Of a stretch of DNA of 64,000 bases, positions 53,502 to 62,682 are shown piece after piece (positions within the stretch are counted from its first letter, which is position 1; each line of letters opens with the position of its first letter). The notes beneath the pieces were generated by a model. The model was not told the DNA's origin, made no database searches, and was given only the letters and a program-made list of their open reading frames with translations. The position numbers were made by a program, and so were the translations under genes. The DNA is from Bacteroidota bacterium (lineage in GTDB: Bacteria > Bacteroidota > Ignavibacteria > Kryptoniales > JAKASW01), in assembly GCA_021811615.1 (NCBI GenBank), contig JAJZNW010000031.1, positions 1 through 64,000 on the forward strand, in the 5' to 3' direction.

Positions 53502-55940
53502 ATGAAAAAGTCTCTTACCCTGCTTTTATCATTTCTTATGCTGGGCGGAATCGCATTTGCCGAAATGTCTGCACCGGCTTCATTCCCCACGATACAGCAA
53601 AAAACCGCCGGGATGAAAAAGTACTCCGGCTTTTTCACGTTCTACTGGGACGCGAAGGAAGGAAAGATCTGGCTGCAGATAGACAGGCTCGACAGCGAGT
53701 TCCTCTTCGTCAACGAGCTCGCGCACGGCGTCGGCTCCAACGACATCGGCCTCGACCGCGGCCAGATTGGAAACGAAAGGATCGTCAAGTTCATCAGGAG
53801 CGGACCGAAGATCCTCATGCTCGAACCCAATCTCAACTTCAGGGCGACAAAAGGCGACGAAGCGGCGAAGGCCGCTGTCCGCGACGCGTTCGCGCAGTCT
53901 GTCCTTTGGGGATTCAAGGTCGCTGCCGAGAACGGAGATACGATTCTCGTCGACGCGACGGATTTCTTCCTCCACGACTGGCATCACGTCGACCGCACCC
54001 TTCGCGAGGAGAGCCAGGGCGACTACCGGATCGATCTCAGCCGGTCCGCAATGTTTCTCCCGCGGACGAAGGATTTTCCGGACAATTCTGAGTTCGAGGC
54101 AGTTCTCACCTATAAAGGCACGAACCCCGGCAAGTATGTTATGGAAGTTGTACCGAGCCCGAACTTCATGACCGTCCACGAACATTATTCCTTCGTGAGA
54201 CTTCCGAACGATGGCTACCAGCCGCGCGCTTTCGATCCTCGGGCAGGATACTTCGACGTCGAGTACATGGATTTTTCCGCGCCGCTCGGCTCGACATTAC
54301 ACAAGAGGCTGATCATTCGTCACTGGCTTCAGAAGAAAGATCCCAACGCCGCCGTCAGCGAGCCGGTCAGGCCGCTCGTCTACTACGTCGACAACGGCGC
54401 GCCGAAGGACGTCCGCGATGCGCTCATCGAAGGTGCAAGCTGGTGGAGCAAGGCGTTCGAGGCGGCCGGTTTCAAGAACGCGTTCATCGTGAAGGTACTC
54501 CCAGACAGCGTCGACCCGATGGATATAAGATATAACGTCATACAGTGGGTCGATCGCTACACCAGAGGCTGGTCTTACGGTGCTTCCATCGTCGACCCGC
54601 GCACCGGCGAAATCATAAAAGGTCAGGTTACGCTCGGCGCGCTGAGAGTCAGGCAGGATTATCTCATCGCGGAAGGGCTCCTCGCCCCGTATGCGAAGGG
54701 AAAACATCTTAAGGAGTTGATACACCAGTTCGTACTCGCGAGGATACGCCAGCTCGCCGCGCACGAAACGGGACACACGCTCGGTCTCTGCCACAACTTC
54801 GCCGCGAGTTCGGATCACCGCGCCTCGGTCATGGATTATCCGTATCCGAAGGTCGAGATCAAGGATGGTAAACTCGATCTGTCCGACGCGTACGCCGTGG
54901 GTATCGGCAAATGGGACATCGACGCGATCAAGTACGGTTACGAGGAATTCCCGAACGGTACAAACGAGAAAGAAGCGCTGGATAAGATTATCGAGGAGCG
55001 GATAAAGAGCGGAATTCCCTTCCTGTCCGATGAAGCCGCTCGTCCTGCCGGGAGCGCGAGTCCGATAGCGCATCTCTGGGACAACGGCTCGAACGCGGTG
55101 ACGGAGCTCGATCATGTCATGCAGGTCCGCGCGATCGCGCTGAAGAATTTCGGCGAGGACAACATACAGACCGGCCGCCCGCTCGCACATCTCGAGGACG
55201 TGCTCGTGCCGATATATATGTTTCAGCGATACCAGGTCGTCGCGGCTTCCAAGGTTCTCGGCGGTCTTACATACACATACGCGGTTAGAGGCGACGGACA
55301 AACTCCGACTACCATGGTACCGCCCGCGGAACAGAGGAGCGCGCTCACGGCATTGTTGAACACGATAAAGCCGGACGTACTCGCGCTGCCGGAGAGCCTG
55401 CTGAAGATCATTCCGCCTCAGCCCGACGGCTACATGCGTACCAGAGAGGACTTCAAGGGAAAGACCGGAGTGACATTCGACGCGCTTGCGCCGGCGAGAG
55501 CCGCGGCACAGCTGACGGTCAGCCAGATACTCAACCCTGAGCGTGACCTGCGCCTTATCGAGTATCACTCGGAGAATCCGGAATACCCCGGCTTGAATGA
55601 AGTCATAAGCGATCTTCTCAGTTCCACCTGGAAGTCGGATCCCGGAACCGGCTATCTTGCTGCGATACATCGAACGGTCGACAACGTCGTCCTCTACAAT
55701 CTCATGCGGCTGGCCGAAAACCCGGAGGCGCCGGAACAGGTGAGAGGAATCGCATACTACTATGTCAACGGGCTGAAAGAGTGGATTCAAACTCAGGTGA
55801 ACGACGTCAAAGACCAGGATCTGAAGGACCAGTACGTGTACGCGCTCTGGCAGATCGGTCAATTCCAGGAACATCCGGAAAAATTCAAGGTGCCTGCGCC
55901 CGTGGTTCTGCCGCCCGGCGATCCGATAGGAGAGAAATGA
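53502..55940 (+). CDS. Exported zinc metalloprotease, DUF5117/DUF4953 type
   Basis: An 812-residue protein with a signal peptide (cleavage near GIAFAE). The N-terminal DUF5117-like part (GKIWLQIDRLDSEFLFVNELAHGVGSNDIGLDRG in pieces) is followed by the zincin core with the extended metal-binding motif HETGHTLGLCHN and a Met-turn (SVMDYPYP). It should be a periplasmic or outer-membrane metallopeptidase; the substrate is unknown. These proteins are common in Bacteroidota relatives. AAAGGAATTGGCTTC precedes the ATG. Confidence 0.93.
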   Translation: MKKSLTLLLSFLMLGGIAFAEMSAPASFPTIQQKTAGMKKYSGFFTFYWDAKEGKIWLQIDRLDSEFLFVNELAHGVGSNDIGLDRGQIGNERIVKFIRSGPKILMLEPNLNFRATKGDEAAKAAVRDAFAQSVLWGFKVAAENGDTILVDATDFFLHDWHHVDRTLREESQGDYRIDLSRSAMFLPRTKDFPDNSEFEAVLTYKGTNPGKYVMEVVPSPNFMTVHEHYSFVRLPNDGYQPRAFDPRAGYFDVEYMDFSAPLGSTLHKRLIIRHWLQKKDPNAAVSEPVRPLVYYVDNGAPKDVRDALIEGASWWSKAFEAAGFKNAFIVKVLPDSVDPMDIRYNVIQWVDRYTRGWSYGASIVDPRTGEIIKGQVTLGALRVRQDYLIAEGLLAPYAKGKHLKELIHQFVLARIRQLAAHETGHTLGLCHNFAASSDHRASVMDYPYPKVEIKDGKLDLSDAYAVGIGKWDIDAIKYGYEEFPNGTNEKEALDKIIEERIKSGIPFLSDEAARPAGSASPIAHLWDNGSNAVTELDHVMQVRAIALKNFGEDNIQTGRPLAHLEDVLVPIYMFQRYQVVAASKVLGGLTYTYAVRGDGQTPTTMVPPAEQRSALTALLNTIKPDVLALPESLLKIIPPQPDGYMRTREDFKGKTGVTFDALAPARAAAQLTVSQILNPERDLRLIEYHSENPEYPGLNEVISDLLSSTWKSDPGTGYLAAIHRTVDNVVLYNLMRLAENPEAPEQVRGIAYYYVNGLKEWIQTQVNDVKDQDLKDQYVYALWQIGQFQEHPEKFKVPAPVVLPPGDPIGEK

Positions 55941-55949
55941 CAGAATCAG

Positions 55950-56011
55950 CCCCGGCTTTTACGCCGGGGCAAGCCGCAACACGTGTAATCCCTCGAAGGT
56001 TTGCACGTGTT
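55950..56011. terminator. Hairpins after the metalloprotease gene
   Basis: CCCCGGC (55950-55956) and GCCGGGG (55963-55969) form a 7-bp stem with TTTTAC-type loop; a second inverted repeat AACACGTG (55978-55985) / CACGTGTT (56004-56011) follows. The first belongs with the CCCCGGC/GCCGGGG hairpins at 59311-59449. They lie between the metalloprotease gene and the antitoxin gene and may terminate transcription. Confidence 0.5.
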
Positions 56012-56062
56012 ATTCTTTCGGCGTAATTTTCTTCCGAGAGAAGGATGAACAGGAAGGGCAAC

Positions 56063-56314
56063 ATGAATACGAAACTCACGCTGACTATCGAGAAATCGAC
56101 CATAAGAAAGGCAAAACTGTACGCGAGGAAGAAAGGCAAAAGCCTTTCGGGCATCGTTCAGAATTACCTGGAGATAGTCGCAAGAGATTCCAACGAGACA
56201 GATATAGAGCTCACTCCAATTGTGCGTTCCTTGAAGGGCGCTTTCACCGCGCCGGCGGATTTCGATTACAGGAAAGCGTTGTCGGGAGAGTTGTCCAAGA
56301 AGTACCGCCGATGA
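56063..56314 (+). CDS. DUF6364-type antitoxin
   Basis: An 83-residue protein with a ribbon-helix-helix start: MNTKLTLTIEKSTIRKAKLY, then ARKKGKSLSGIVQNYLEIV, followed by a C-terminal toxin-binding tail (FDYRKALSGELSKKYRR). This fits DUF6364 antitoxins found next to PIN toxins. The ATG at 56063 is better than the one 18 nt upstream because GGAAGGGCAAC lies just before it. It overlaps the PIN gene by 4 nt (ATGA). Confidence 0.85.
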   Translation: MNTKLTLTIEKSTIRKAKLYARKKGKSLSGIVQNYLEIVARDSNETDIELTPIVRSLKGAFTAPADFDYRKALSGELSKKYRR

Positions 56315-56733
56315 TTAACGTCCTGATAGATACGGACGTCATTCTGGATTTCTTTTTCGATCGAAAGCCGTTTTCGGAAGACGCCGCAAAGATTCTTACT
56401 CTGTGCGAGTCGAAGAACGTGCACGGGTACGTTACACCGGTGAGCTGCAGCAACATCTATTACCTGCTTCGACGTACAGCGCCGCACGGAAAAGTATTGG
56501 AGAAGATAAAGCAGCTGCTGATGATAACGGATGTGCTGCAGATGGACAGAAACGTGGTAATCCACGCGCTCAATTCGGGATTCTCTGATTTTGAAGACGG
56601 CCTCCAGTATGCTGCAGCAGTTGACAACGGCGGTGTGAGCGCTATTATCACCCGCAATGTGTCTGATTACAAGAAGAGCAAGATACCGGTGATGACACCT
56701 GACAGCTTTGTCAGGTCCAGAGGAGAATACTAG
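56311..56733 (+). CDS. PIN-domain toxin (VapC-like)
   Basis: A 140-residue PIN-domain ribonuclease. Acidic active-site residues are visible: Asp in NVLIDTDVILDFF, Glu in FSEDAAKIL, Asp in SGFSDFEDGLQYAAA and the C-terminal ITRNVSDYKKS. PIN toxins usually cleave tRNA or rRNA when the antitoxin is lost. It forms a type II module with the upstream DUF6364 gene by 4-nt overlap. Confidence 0.9.
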   Translation: MINVLIDTDVILDFFFDRKPFSEDAAKILTLCESKNVHGYVTPVSCSNIYYLLRRTAPHGKVLEKIKQLLMITDVLQMDRNVVIHALNSGFSDFEDGLQYAAAVDNGGVSAIITRNVSDYKKSKIPVMTPDSFVRSRGEY

Positions 56734-56765
56734 GACGGGTTGTTGACCGACGAAAACTTTCAATA

Positions 56766-57557
56766 CTAAAGGAGCCAGTCGATTACTTCGGGATCGTCGT
56801 TACTATCTTTTCTGGTAATATTCACGAATATCTCCTCCAGCGAACCGTAAGTCTCTTTCGTGATTTCATCTTTGATTCTGGTCCGTAGTTCTGCCGTTTT
56901 CGAACGGAAGACCACGCGTCCCCTGTCGATGATCGCCACCTCATCAGTCAGGTCTTCGATGAACGAAAGTATGTGAGAGGTGATCAGTATCGTCTTCCCG
57001 CTCTCCTGCATTTTCATCAGGATTTTCTTCACCTTCACCGCTGAGAGCGCATCCAGCCCGTCGAACGGCTCGTCCAGAACGATCAGCTTCGGGTTGTGAA
57101 TCAGGATGGAGGCGAGCGCGAGCTTCTTCCGCATTCCCTTCGAGTATTCCTCGATCAGCATCCACCTGTGAGATTCCAGCCCGAAGTATTCGAAGAGTAT
57201 GTCCATCCTTTCCTCTATCGCGGCGCGGTCGAGGCCGTAAATCTCTCCGACGAACCGAAGATGTTCCTCGCCGCTCAGGTACACGAAGAGGTCCGCCGTG
57301 TTCTCGAAGAGGACTCCCATGTCTTTCTTTATCGCGATCCCGTCGAGTTTCAGATCCTTCCCGAATACCCTTATGGATCCGCTGTCCGGCACGAGGAGGT
57401 CGGCGATGCAGTTTATCGTGGTCGTTTTTCCCGCCCCGTTCGGACCGATCAGCCCGAAGATCGTCCCTTCCGGGATTTTCAGATTCAGATTGTCGAGAGC
57501 CACCAGGTTTCCAAAGGTCCTGTCGACAGAATCGATCTCGATAATATCTACCGGCAT
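56766..57557 (-). CDS. ABC exporter ATPase, second module
   Basis: A 263-residue ABC ATPase: Walker A GPNGAGKTT, signature YSKGMRKKLALA, Walker B LIVLDEPFDGLD, switch His in LITSHILSF. The tail RIKDEITKETYGSLEEIFVNI closely matches that of the ATPase at 49237-50022, marking them as paralogues of one exporter class. It overlaps the 3' end of the permease gene by 10 nt. Substrate unknown. Confidence 0.93.
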   Translation of the reverse strand: MPVDIIEIDSVDRTFGNLVALDNLNLKIPEGTIFGLIGPNGAGKTTTINCIADLLVPDSGSIRVFGKDLKLDGIAIKKDMGVLFENTADLFVYLSGEEHLRFVGEIYGLDRAAIEERMDILFEYFGLESHRWMLIEEYSKGMRKKLALASILIHNPKLIVLDEPFDGLDALSAVKVKKILMKMQESGKTILITSHILSFIEDLTDEVAIIDRGRVVFRSKTAELRTRIKDEITKETYGSLEEIFVNITRKDSNDDPEVIDWLL

Positions 57558-59209
57558 TTTGCTATCACCCTTTCTTTCCGGTTAAAAAGAATATGCCCGA
57601 TGCTGTTTTCGAATCTTGCCCGAAATCGAAGAAAGAGTAAACCCAGAATTACCTCGGCGAACATGCCCGCAATTTGTGCCGGAAGGTTCCGGTTCAGATT
57701 CATCATCAGAAACATCGCAGCTCCGAAAGCTCCGGCGACAGGAAGGGAGACTATTAATGAATATGCCGAGGCGTCGATTTGCCCCACCGCCGCCGAGAAA
57801 CGGAAAGGGACAGGCTTTACGAAATAGACCGATAGAAGAAGTCCTGTTTCGATCAGAGCAAACCCGGCAAGGAGCATCATCGTGCCGAGGACGATGGATG
57901 AAATCGCGTCGTCCTTCAGCAGCATTGCCAGCGCGAAGAACATGATTCCACCGAGCAATGCCATGTATCCCGCCACGGTTCTCTTCGAACTGAGAATTGC
58001 CGCGGTGCCGACCGGCCGGATGAAGTAATTAACGATCCCGTGATAATCATTGCTGAAGACGGAGCCCGAATACGATATCAAAACGACTGTTTGTATCCAG
58101 TACACCAGGAGGAGAACGGCGCCACCGTGGAACGCGCTGAACCCGGTTCGATGAGAATTCAGGAGAAAGTACGCCGGAAGATAGACCCAGAAGAAAAGCA
58201 GTATCGGTGTCCGGACCATGTTACGCGAAGAACGCAGGGCGTATATGATGTTCTTCTTCGCGAGAGGACTTAACCGCAGCGGCGCTACCCAGCCGGGAAA
58301 AGGGCGGCGTCCGTTCCTGCTTTCCGGGGAAGAGCGGGAGAACATTCGCCTCTTCAACGCCGGCGCTGTTCGGACACTCAACCAGGCCGCCACGAGATTG
58401 GCCCAGACAAGATAAACAATGGCGAGCGACAGGTAACGGACTTCATGGGAGGAACCGATCGCAAAAATTCCATTTACAAATGCGCCGGACGGAAAGTAAT
58501 CCAGGACACCACTCACCGCCAGGATGTGTCCCCTCGTTGGGATGTATCGACCGAACAGCCTGACAGAGACTAACGCGACCGAGGTAAGCGCGAACATGAA
58601 AGGAGCGAATAATCTTCTCATTCTCCTGGAAGAGGCAATCGCCGTCAGGGTGATTCTTGCGATTAACGAAATGCCGCTCACAAACATGAAGAAGAGGAAA
58701 ACAAGAAGGAGAGTTCCGAGCACTGTGGCGGGAGTGAACGGGTTCTTCGGAAGGAAGCATGCGGCGAAGTAAAGAGGAAGAAAGACCAGGTTGAGCGGTT
58801 CCAGCATGCCGGTTGTGATTTCCATCGAAACCCCTTTCCACGTCTCGATCGGATAATACACAAGCTTGTCGAAGAGGAGAACCCTCGATCCGCCGATGAA
58901 CACGACCGCGAGCACGTTCGAAATGAAGATGAAAAAGAGTACGAGGTCTGTGAGAGGCAGCAGAAGCGACGGGTCGCGTCGCGCCATGAGATTAAGCGCG
59001 GCGAACAGGCCGCTCCCCGCGAGAGCGGAGTACATGGAAATAATGAGCACAAGAACGGCGACGGCAACTTTTCCGACGAAGCTCACGTCGCGGATGGCGT
59101 TCATGAAGATGCTCTTCTTCAGCCGTACCAGGATCGCAGTGGAGCGCGCAAAATCGCCGGTTGTCCGGGTAAATACCCTTAACGAGTCAGCTATCCTTAA
59201 TTCAGGCAT
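57548..59209 (-). CDS. ABC-2 permease, one-piece, second module
   Basis: A 553-residue membrane protein with about 12-14 hydrophobic segments in two halves (VAVAVLVLIISMYSALAGSG, LVLFFIFISNVLAVVFIGG, then PILLFFWVYLPAYFLLN and later helices). It corresponds to permeases A and B of the peptide operon joined in one chain. I start it at 59209 (MPELRIADSLRVFTRTTGDF); in-frame codons up to 59401 run through hairpin repeats and are not credible as protein. It overlaps the ATPase gene. Confidence 0.88.
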   Translation of the reverse strand: MPELRIADSLRVFTRTTGDFARSTAILVRLKKSIFMNAIRDVSFVGKVAVAVLVLIISMYSALAGSGLFAALNLMARRDPSLLLPLTDLVLFFIFISNVLAVVFIGGSRVLLFDKLVYYPIETWKGVSMEITTGMLEPLNLVFLPLYFAACFLPKNPFTPATVLGTLLLVFLFFMFVSGISLIARITLTAIASSRRMRRLFAPFMFALTSVALVSVRLFGRYIPTRGHILAVSGVLDYFPSGAFVNGIFAIGSSHEVRYLSLAIVYLVWANLVAAWLSVRTAPALKRRMFSRSSPESRNGRRPFPGWVAPLRLSPLAKKNIIYALRSSRNMVRTPILLFFWVYLPAYFLLNSHRTGFSAFHGGAVLLLVYWIQTVVLISYSGSVFSNDYHGIVNYFIRPVGTAAILSSKRTVAGYMALLGGIMFFALAMLLKDDAISSIVLGTMMLLAGFALIETGLLLSVYFVKPVPFRFSAAVGQIDASAYSLIVSLPVAGAFGAAMFLMMNLNRNLPAQIAGMFAEVILGLLFLRFRARFENSIGHILFNRKERVIAKCR

Positions 59210-59310
59210 TCTGTGGTCCCGATAAATTGCATCACCGTCGATTCCACGATAGTGGAAAATTGATCTGCTGGGATTATAATTGTGGAAATAGATATCAATG
59301 TCAAGTAAGT

Positions 59311-59449
59311 TTTCCCCGGCATAAATGCCGGGGAAATTATGATTGTATGCAGTTATAATTTCTGCAAAAAGCATTAGTGACAGCTGGTTTTGCCCCGACA
59401 TTTATGTCGGGGTAAATGAATCTCCAGGTATTTCCGGGCTTAAGCCCGG
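59311..59449. repeat. Cluster of short GC-rich hairpins
   Basis: Three palindromes within 140 bp: TTTCCCCGGCAT / ATGCCGGGGAAA (59311-59336, 12-bp stem, 2-nt loop), CCCCGACAT / ATGTCGGGG (59393-59412), and CCGGGCTTAAGCCCGG (59434-59449). They share the CCCCGRC core with the hairpin at 55950. They lie between the divergent permease and DUF3788 genes, so at least some cannot be simple terminators. Confidence 0.8.
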
Positions 59450-59477
59450 CTAACATGGCTGCATCAGGAGGTTGGGC

Positions 59478-59897
59478 ATGAGTAAGGGCATATTCACCGA
59501 CAAGACGAGGAAACCTGCCGCGAAGGAGATCGAGACGGCGGTCGGCCGCGCGGGGAAAAACTGGAAAGAGCTGAATGATTACTTCGGCTCAACCCTGAAA
59601 CTCAGGGGAGAACTGAGATTCTACGGCGTGAACTACGGCTGGGCTATCCGGTTCGCAAAATCGGGAAGGTCAGTCGTTGCGCTTTATCCTGACAGGGACG
59701 GTTTTACCGCCCAGGTGATTCTGAAACGCGATCAGATCGAAGCGGCATACGAACATGGCGTCTCGGCCGCCACAAAAGAGGCCGTCGATCGCGCGACCGA
59801 GTTCAAAGAAGGGCGATGGGTCTTCATTCATGTCGATGCGAAAAGCGGTATCGGGGATGCCGTGACACTCGTGAAAGCGAGACTCAACATCGGGTAA
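59478..59897 (+). CDS. DUF3788-family protein
   Basis: A 139-residue soluble protein with the DUF3788 pattern: IETAVGRAGKNWKELNDYF, LRFYGVNYGWAIRFAKSGRSVVALYPDRDGF (cited in parts as YGWAIRFAKSGRS) and EGRWVFIHV near the end. The family resembles YdhG/YjbR-like small alpha-beta proteins; function unknown. AGGAGG lies 6 nt before the ATG at 59478. Repeat element B2 begins 13 nt after the stop. Confidence 0.82.
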   Translation: MSKGIFTDKTRKPAAKEIETAVGRAGKNWKELNDYFGSTLKLRGELRFYGVNYGWAIRFAKSGRSVVALYPDRDGFTAQVILKRDQIEAAYEHGVSAATKEAVDRATEFKEGRWVFIHVDAKSGIGDAVTLVKARLNIG

Positions 59898-59910
59898 TGT
59901 TGGCCAGGCG

Positions 59911-60050
59911 GCAAGCTCCAATTTCCGGACTTCAAGCTCCAAACAAGCTCTAATACGTAGGAACAAATCTCAAACCCCGGTTTTTTGTGGCTCTTGATCG
60001 TTGGAGATTTGTTTTTGTTTGGAATTTGGAACTTGGTGTTTGGAGCTTTC
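59911..60050. repeat. Palindromic heptad element B2
   Basis: Same family as B1: left arm with GCTCCAATTTCCGGACTTCA and GCTCCAAACAAG, right arm with GTTTGGAATTTGGAACTTGG and the end TTGGTGTTTGGAGCTTTC, identical over 18 bp to B1. It lies just after the DUF3788 stop. Confidence 0.86.
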
Positions 60051-60216
60051 TACTGTTGGTTGCTTTTCTCTCCCGTTCGGAATAGCTTTCCCTTGTCGGA
60101 GGCTGATCATGGACCTATCCCTGTCAATTTATCGGGCATATACCCTATCTTCCCACGCATTTTACCCTCGTAGATTCCGATCGCACACCCAACGCCTCCG
60201 TCAGGAGGGACGATAA

Positions 60217-62547
60217 ATGTACAAGCCTACCTATGAAGAACTCGAAGAGCGTGTCTCGGATCTCGAGAAAGAGAAGACGCAGCTCCGCGTTCAGGCGATT
60301 TACCTGGAAAGACTCTTCAACAGTGCGCCGGAGGCTATCATCTGGCATGACAACGACGATGTCGTGATCAACGTTAACGATGAGTTCACAAGGATGTTTG
60401 GATACTCGCGCGAAGAGTCGATCGGCAAACGAATAAACGATCTTGTCGCTCCGAAGGAATACCGCGACCACGCGGAGATGTTCTCCGATATGGTTCTGCA
60501 CGGACAAAGGATAGAGGGAGACTCCAGGCGCCGGCGGAAGGACGGGACGGTCTTCGACGTCTCGATACTCGGCGCGCCGATCATCCACGAAGGAAAACAG
60601 ATGGGCGTTTTCGCGATTTACCGCGACATCACGGAACGAAAAAGAACCGAGGAGGAGATTCTGCTTCAGAAGATATATCTCGAGAGGCTCTTCAATAGCG
60701 CGCCCGAGGCGATCGTCTGGCATGACAAGACTGACTGCATCGTCAACGTAAACGACGAATTTGTGAGAATGTTCGGTTACACGAGAGATGAAGCGGTTGG
60801 AAAACCGATTAACGATCTGCTCGTACCCTGTGAGTTATTGGATGAAGGAAAAGAGTTCTCACGAAAAGTGATCGACGGAGAAAGGATCGAGGCCGATACC
60901 AGGAGAAGGCGCAAGGACGGTACTCTCATGGATGTGTGGGTCATCGGCTCGCCGATCATGCACGGCGGGAAGCCGATAGGAGACTACGCGATCTACCGGG
61001 ACATCACCGAGAGAAAGAAGGCCGAGGAAGAAATCCTCCTGCAGAAGTCTTATTTGGAAAATTTGTTCAACAGCGCTCCCGAGGCGATAATATGGCACGA
61101 CAACCATGATATCGTCGTGAATGTGAATGAAGAGTTCACAAGGATGTTCGGCTACTTGCGCGAAGAAGCCGTCGGGAGAAAGATAAACGATCTCGTCGCG
61201 CCTGAAGAGCTCAGGAACGAAGCGGCTATGTTCTCACACATGGTAAATAACGGGGACAGAGTCGCCGCCGATTCGAGAAGAAGAAGAAAAGACGGAACGG
61301 TCTTCGACGTCTCGATACTCGGCGCGCCGATCTTTCAGGAGGGAAGACAAATCGGTGTCTATGCCATTTACAGGGATATTACGGAACGAAAGAAGGCCGA
61401 GGAGGAAATACTCCTGCAGAAGACCTATCTCGAGAGGCTCTTCAACAGCGCGCCGGAAGCGATCGTGCTCCACGATAACGAAGACCGCATCCTGAACGTG
61501 AACGACGAGTTCACGAGAATGTTCGGATATGAAAGACAGGAGGCGATCGGGAAGCAAATAAACGACCTTGTGACTTCCGACGAGCTGCGGCAGGAAGCCG
61601 CGGCAGTATCGGCCAGGATCAGGAACGGCGAGTGGGTGGAGACGGAATCGAAGCGGAACAGGAAGGACGGCAGGCTGTTCGACGTCTCGATCCTCTGCGC
61701 GCCGATCATCTACAACAACAAACAGGTCGGCGATTACGCGATATACCGTGACATAACCGAGAAAAAGAAGGCGGAGGAGGCGCGCATACGCGCGGAGGCG
61801 GAGGCGCGAACCGCGAGAGAGATTCAGATGAATTTCCTTCCGGATTCCGATCCCGTTATCGCCGGGTATTCCATTGCAGGCAGAAGTATCCCCGCCCTTA
61901 ACGTCGGCGGCGATTACTACGACTTCATCCGCCTCGACGATCACAGGCTCGCGATCGGACTCGGCGACGTAAGCGGTCACGGCCTTCCTTCGGCGCTGGT
62001 CATGGCCAACCTTCAGGCCACGATCCGCAGCCAGGCCGCATTCGATCCGGATCCCGCGAGATGCCTCGAGAGAGCCAACAGGCTGCTGTACCACAGTACC
62101 GATGCGCACACATTCGTCTCGCTCTTCTACGGCATACTCGATGACCGAAATCACTCGTTGATATACGCCAATGCCGGTCAGAACTGGCCGATTCTCTTCC
62201 CTTCCGTAGGAGAACCGAGGACATTGATGAGCCACGGACTGGTATTAGGCGTCCGGGAAAACATCGAATATGAGAACGAAGAGATCAATGTGAATGAAGG
62301 CGACCGTCTGGTTCTCTACTCCGATGGCGTAACGGAAGCGATGAACGCGGAAAGGGAACAGTTCGGAGATGAAAGACTCGTCGAGGCGGTCATGCATGCG
62401 CCGCAGGCACTGTCTCGATCTCTAATCGATCATATTGTCGGGACGGTCGGTGCTCATGTGGGAAGGATTCCTCAGGCCGATGATATGACTCTGATCGTTG
62501 CTGCGCGGAAGCCGATCACATGGACCGGGCCTCGAAGCGCGCTTTGA
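60217..62547 (+). CDS. Four-PAS sensor with SpoIIE/PP2C phosphatase domain
   Basis: A 776-residue predicted cytoplasmic protein. A short coiled coil (residues 1-27) is followed by four tandem PAS/PAC units with an exact 125-residue period, each starting YLERLFNSAPEAI or close to it and ending YRDITERKK followed by a heptad linker EEILLQK. The C-terminal domain is SpoIIE-type PP2C (SIPALNVGGDYYDF, GLGDVSGHGLPSALVM, YSDGVTEAM, ADDMTLIV). It would be a phosphatase of a partner-switching cascade controlled by PAS ligands or redox state. The repeats are so alike that recent internal duplication is likely. Confidence 0.93.
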   Translation: MYKPTYEELEERVSDLEKEKTQLRVQAIYLERLFNSAPEAIIWHDNDDVVINVNDEFTRMFGYSREESIGKRINDLVAPKEYRDHAEMFSDMVLHGQRIEGDSRRRRKDGTVFDVSILGAPIIHEGKQMGVFAIYRDITERKRTEEEILLQKIYLERLFNSAPEAIVWHDKTDCIVNVNDEFVRMFGYTRDEAVGKPINDLLVPCELLDEGKEFSRKVIDGERIEADTRRRRKDGTLMDVWVIGSPIMHGGKPIGDYAIYRDITERKKAEEEILLQKSYLENLFNSAPEAIIWHDNHDIVVNVNEEFTRMFGYLREEAVGRKINDLVAPEELRNEAAMFSHMVNNGDRVAADSRRRRKDGTVFDVSILGAPIFQEGRQIGVYAIYRDITERKKAEEEILLQKTYLERLFNSAPEAIVLHDNEDRILNVNDEFTRMFGYERQEAIGKQINDLVTSDELRQEAAAVSARIRNGEWVETESKRNRKDGRLFDVSILCAPIIYNNKQVGDYAIYRDITEKKKAEEARIRAEAEARTAREIQMNFLPDSDPVIAGYSIAGRSIPALNVGGDYYDFIRLDDHRLAIGLGDVSGHGLPSALVMANLQATIRSQAAFDPDPARCLERANRLLYHSTDAHTFVSLFYGILDDRNHSLIYANAGQNWPILFPSVGEPRTLMSHGLVLGVRENIEYENEEINVNEGDRLVLYSDGVTEAMNAEREQFGDERLVEAVMHAPQALSRSLIDHIVGTVGAHVGRIPQADDMTLIVAARKPITWTGPRSAL

Positions 62548-62682
62548 CGGGAGTGACGTTCCTGCTCTTTTTCAGTTCGAATGACAGGCACCATCATAAT
62601 GTTGCACGGCAAAATCGAGGGGCAATAAACGTTCATGTTTGTTAAATTTCTATCTGGTTGAAATACATAGGTCGATTGTGCG

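Noticed and set aside
59210-59401. 64 extra N-terminal codons for the second ABC permease
   Set aside because: The stretch runs through hairpin repeats; MPELRIADSL at 59209 is a natural start.
59985-60216. Short frames rich in W, N, L, F, G after the DUF3788 gene
   Set aside because: They are read-throughs of the right arm of palindromic element B2.
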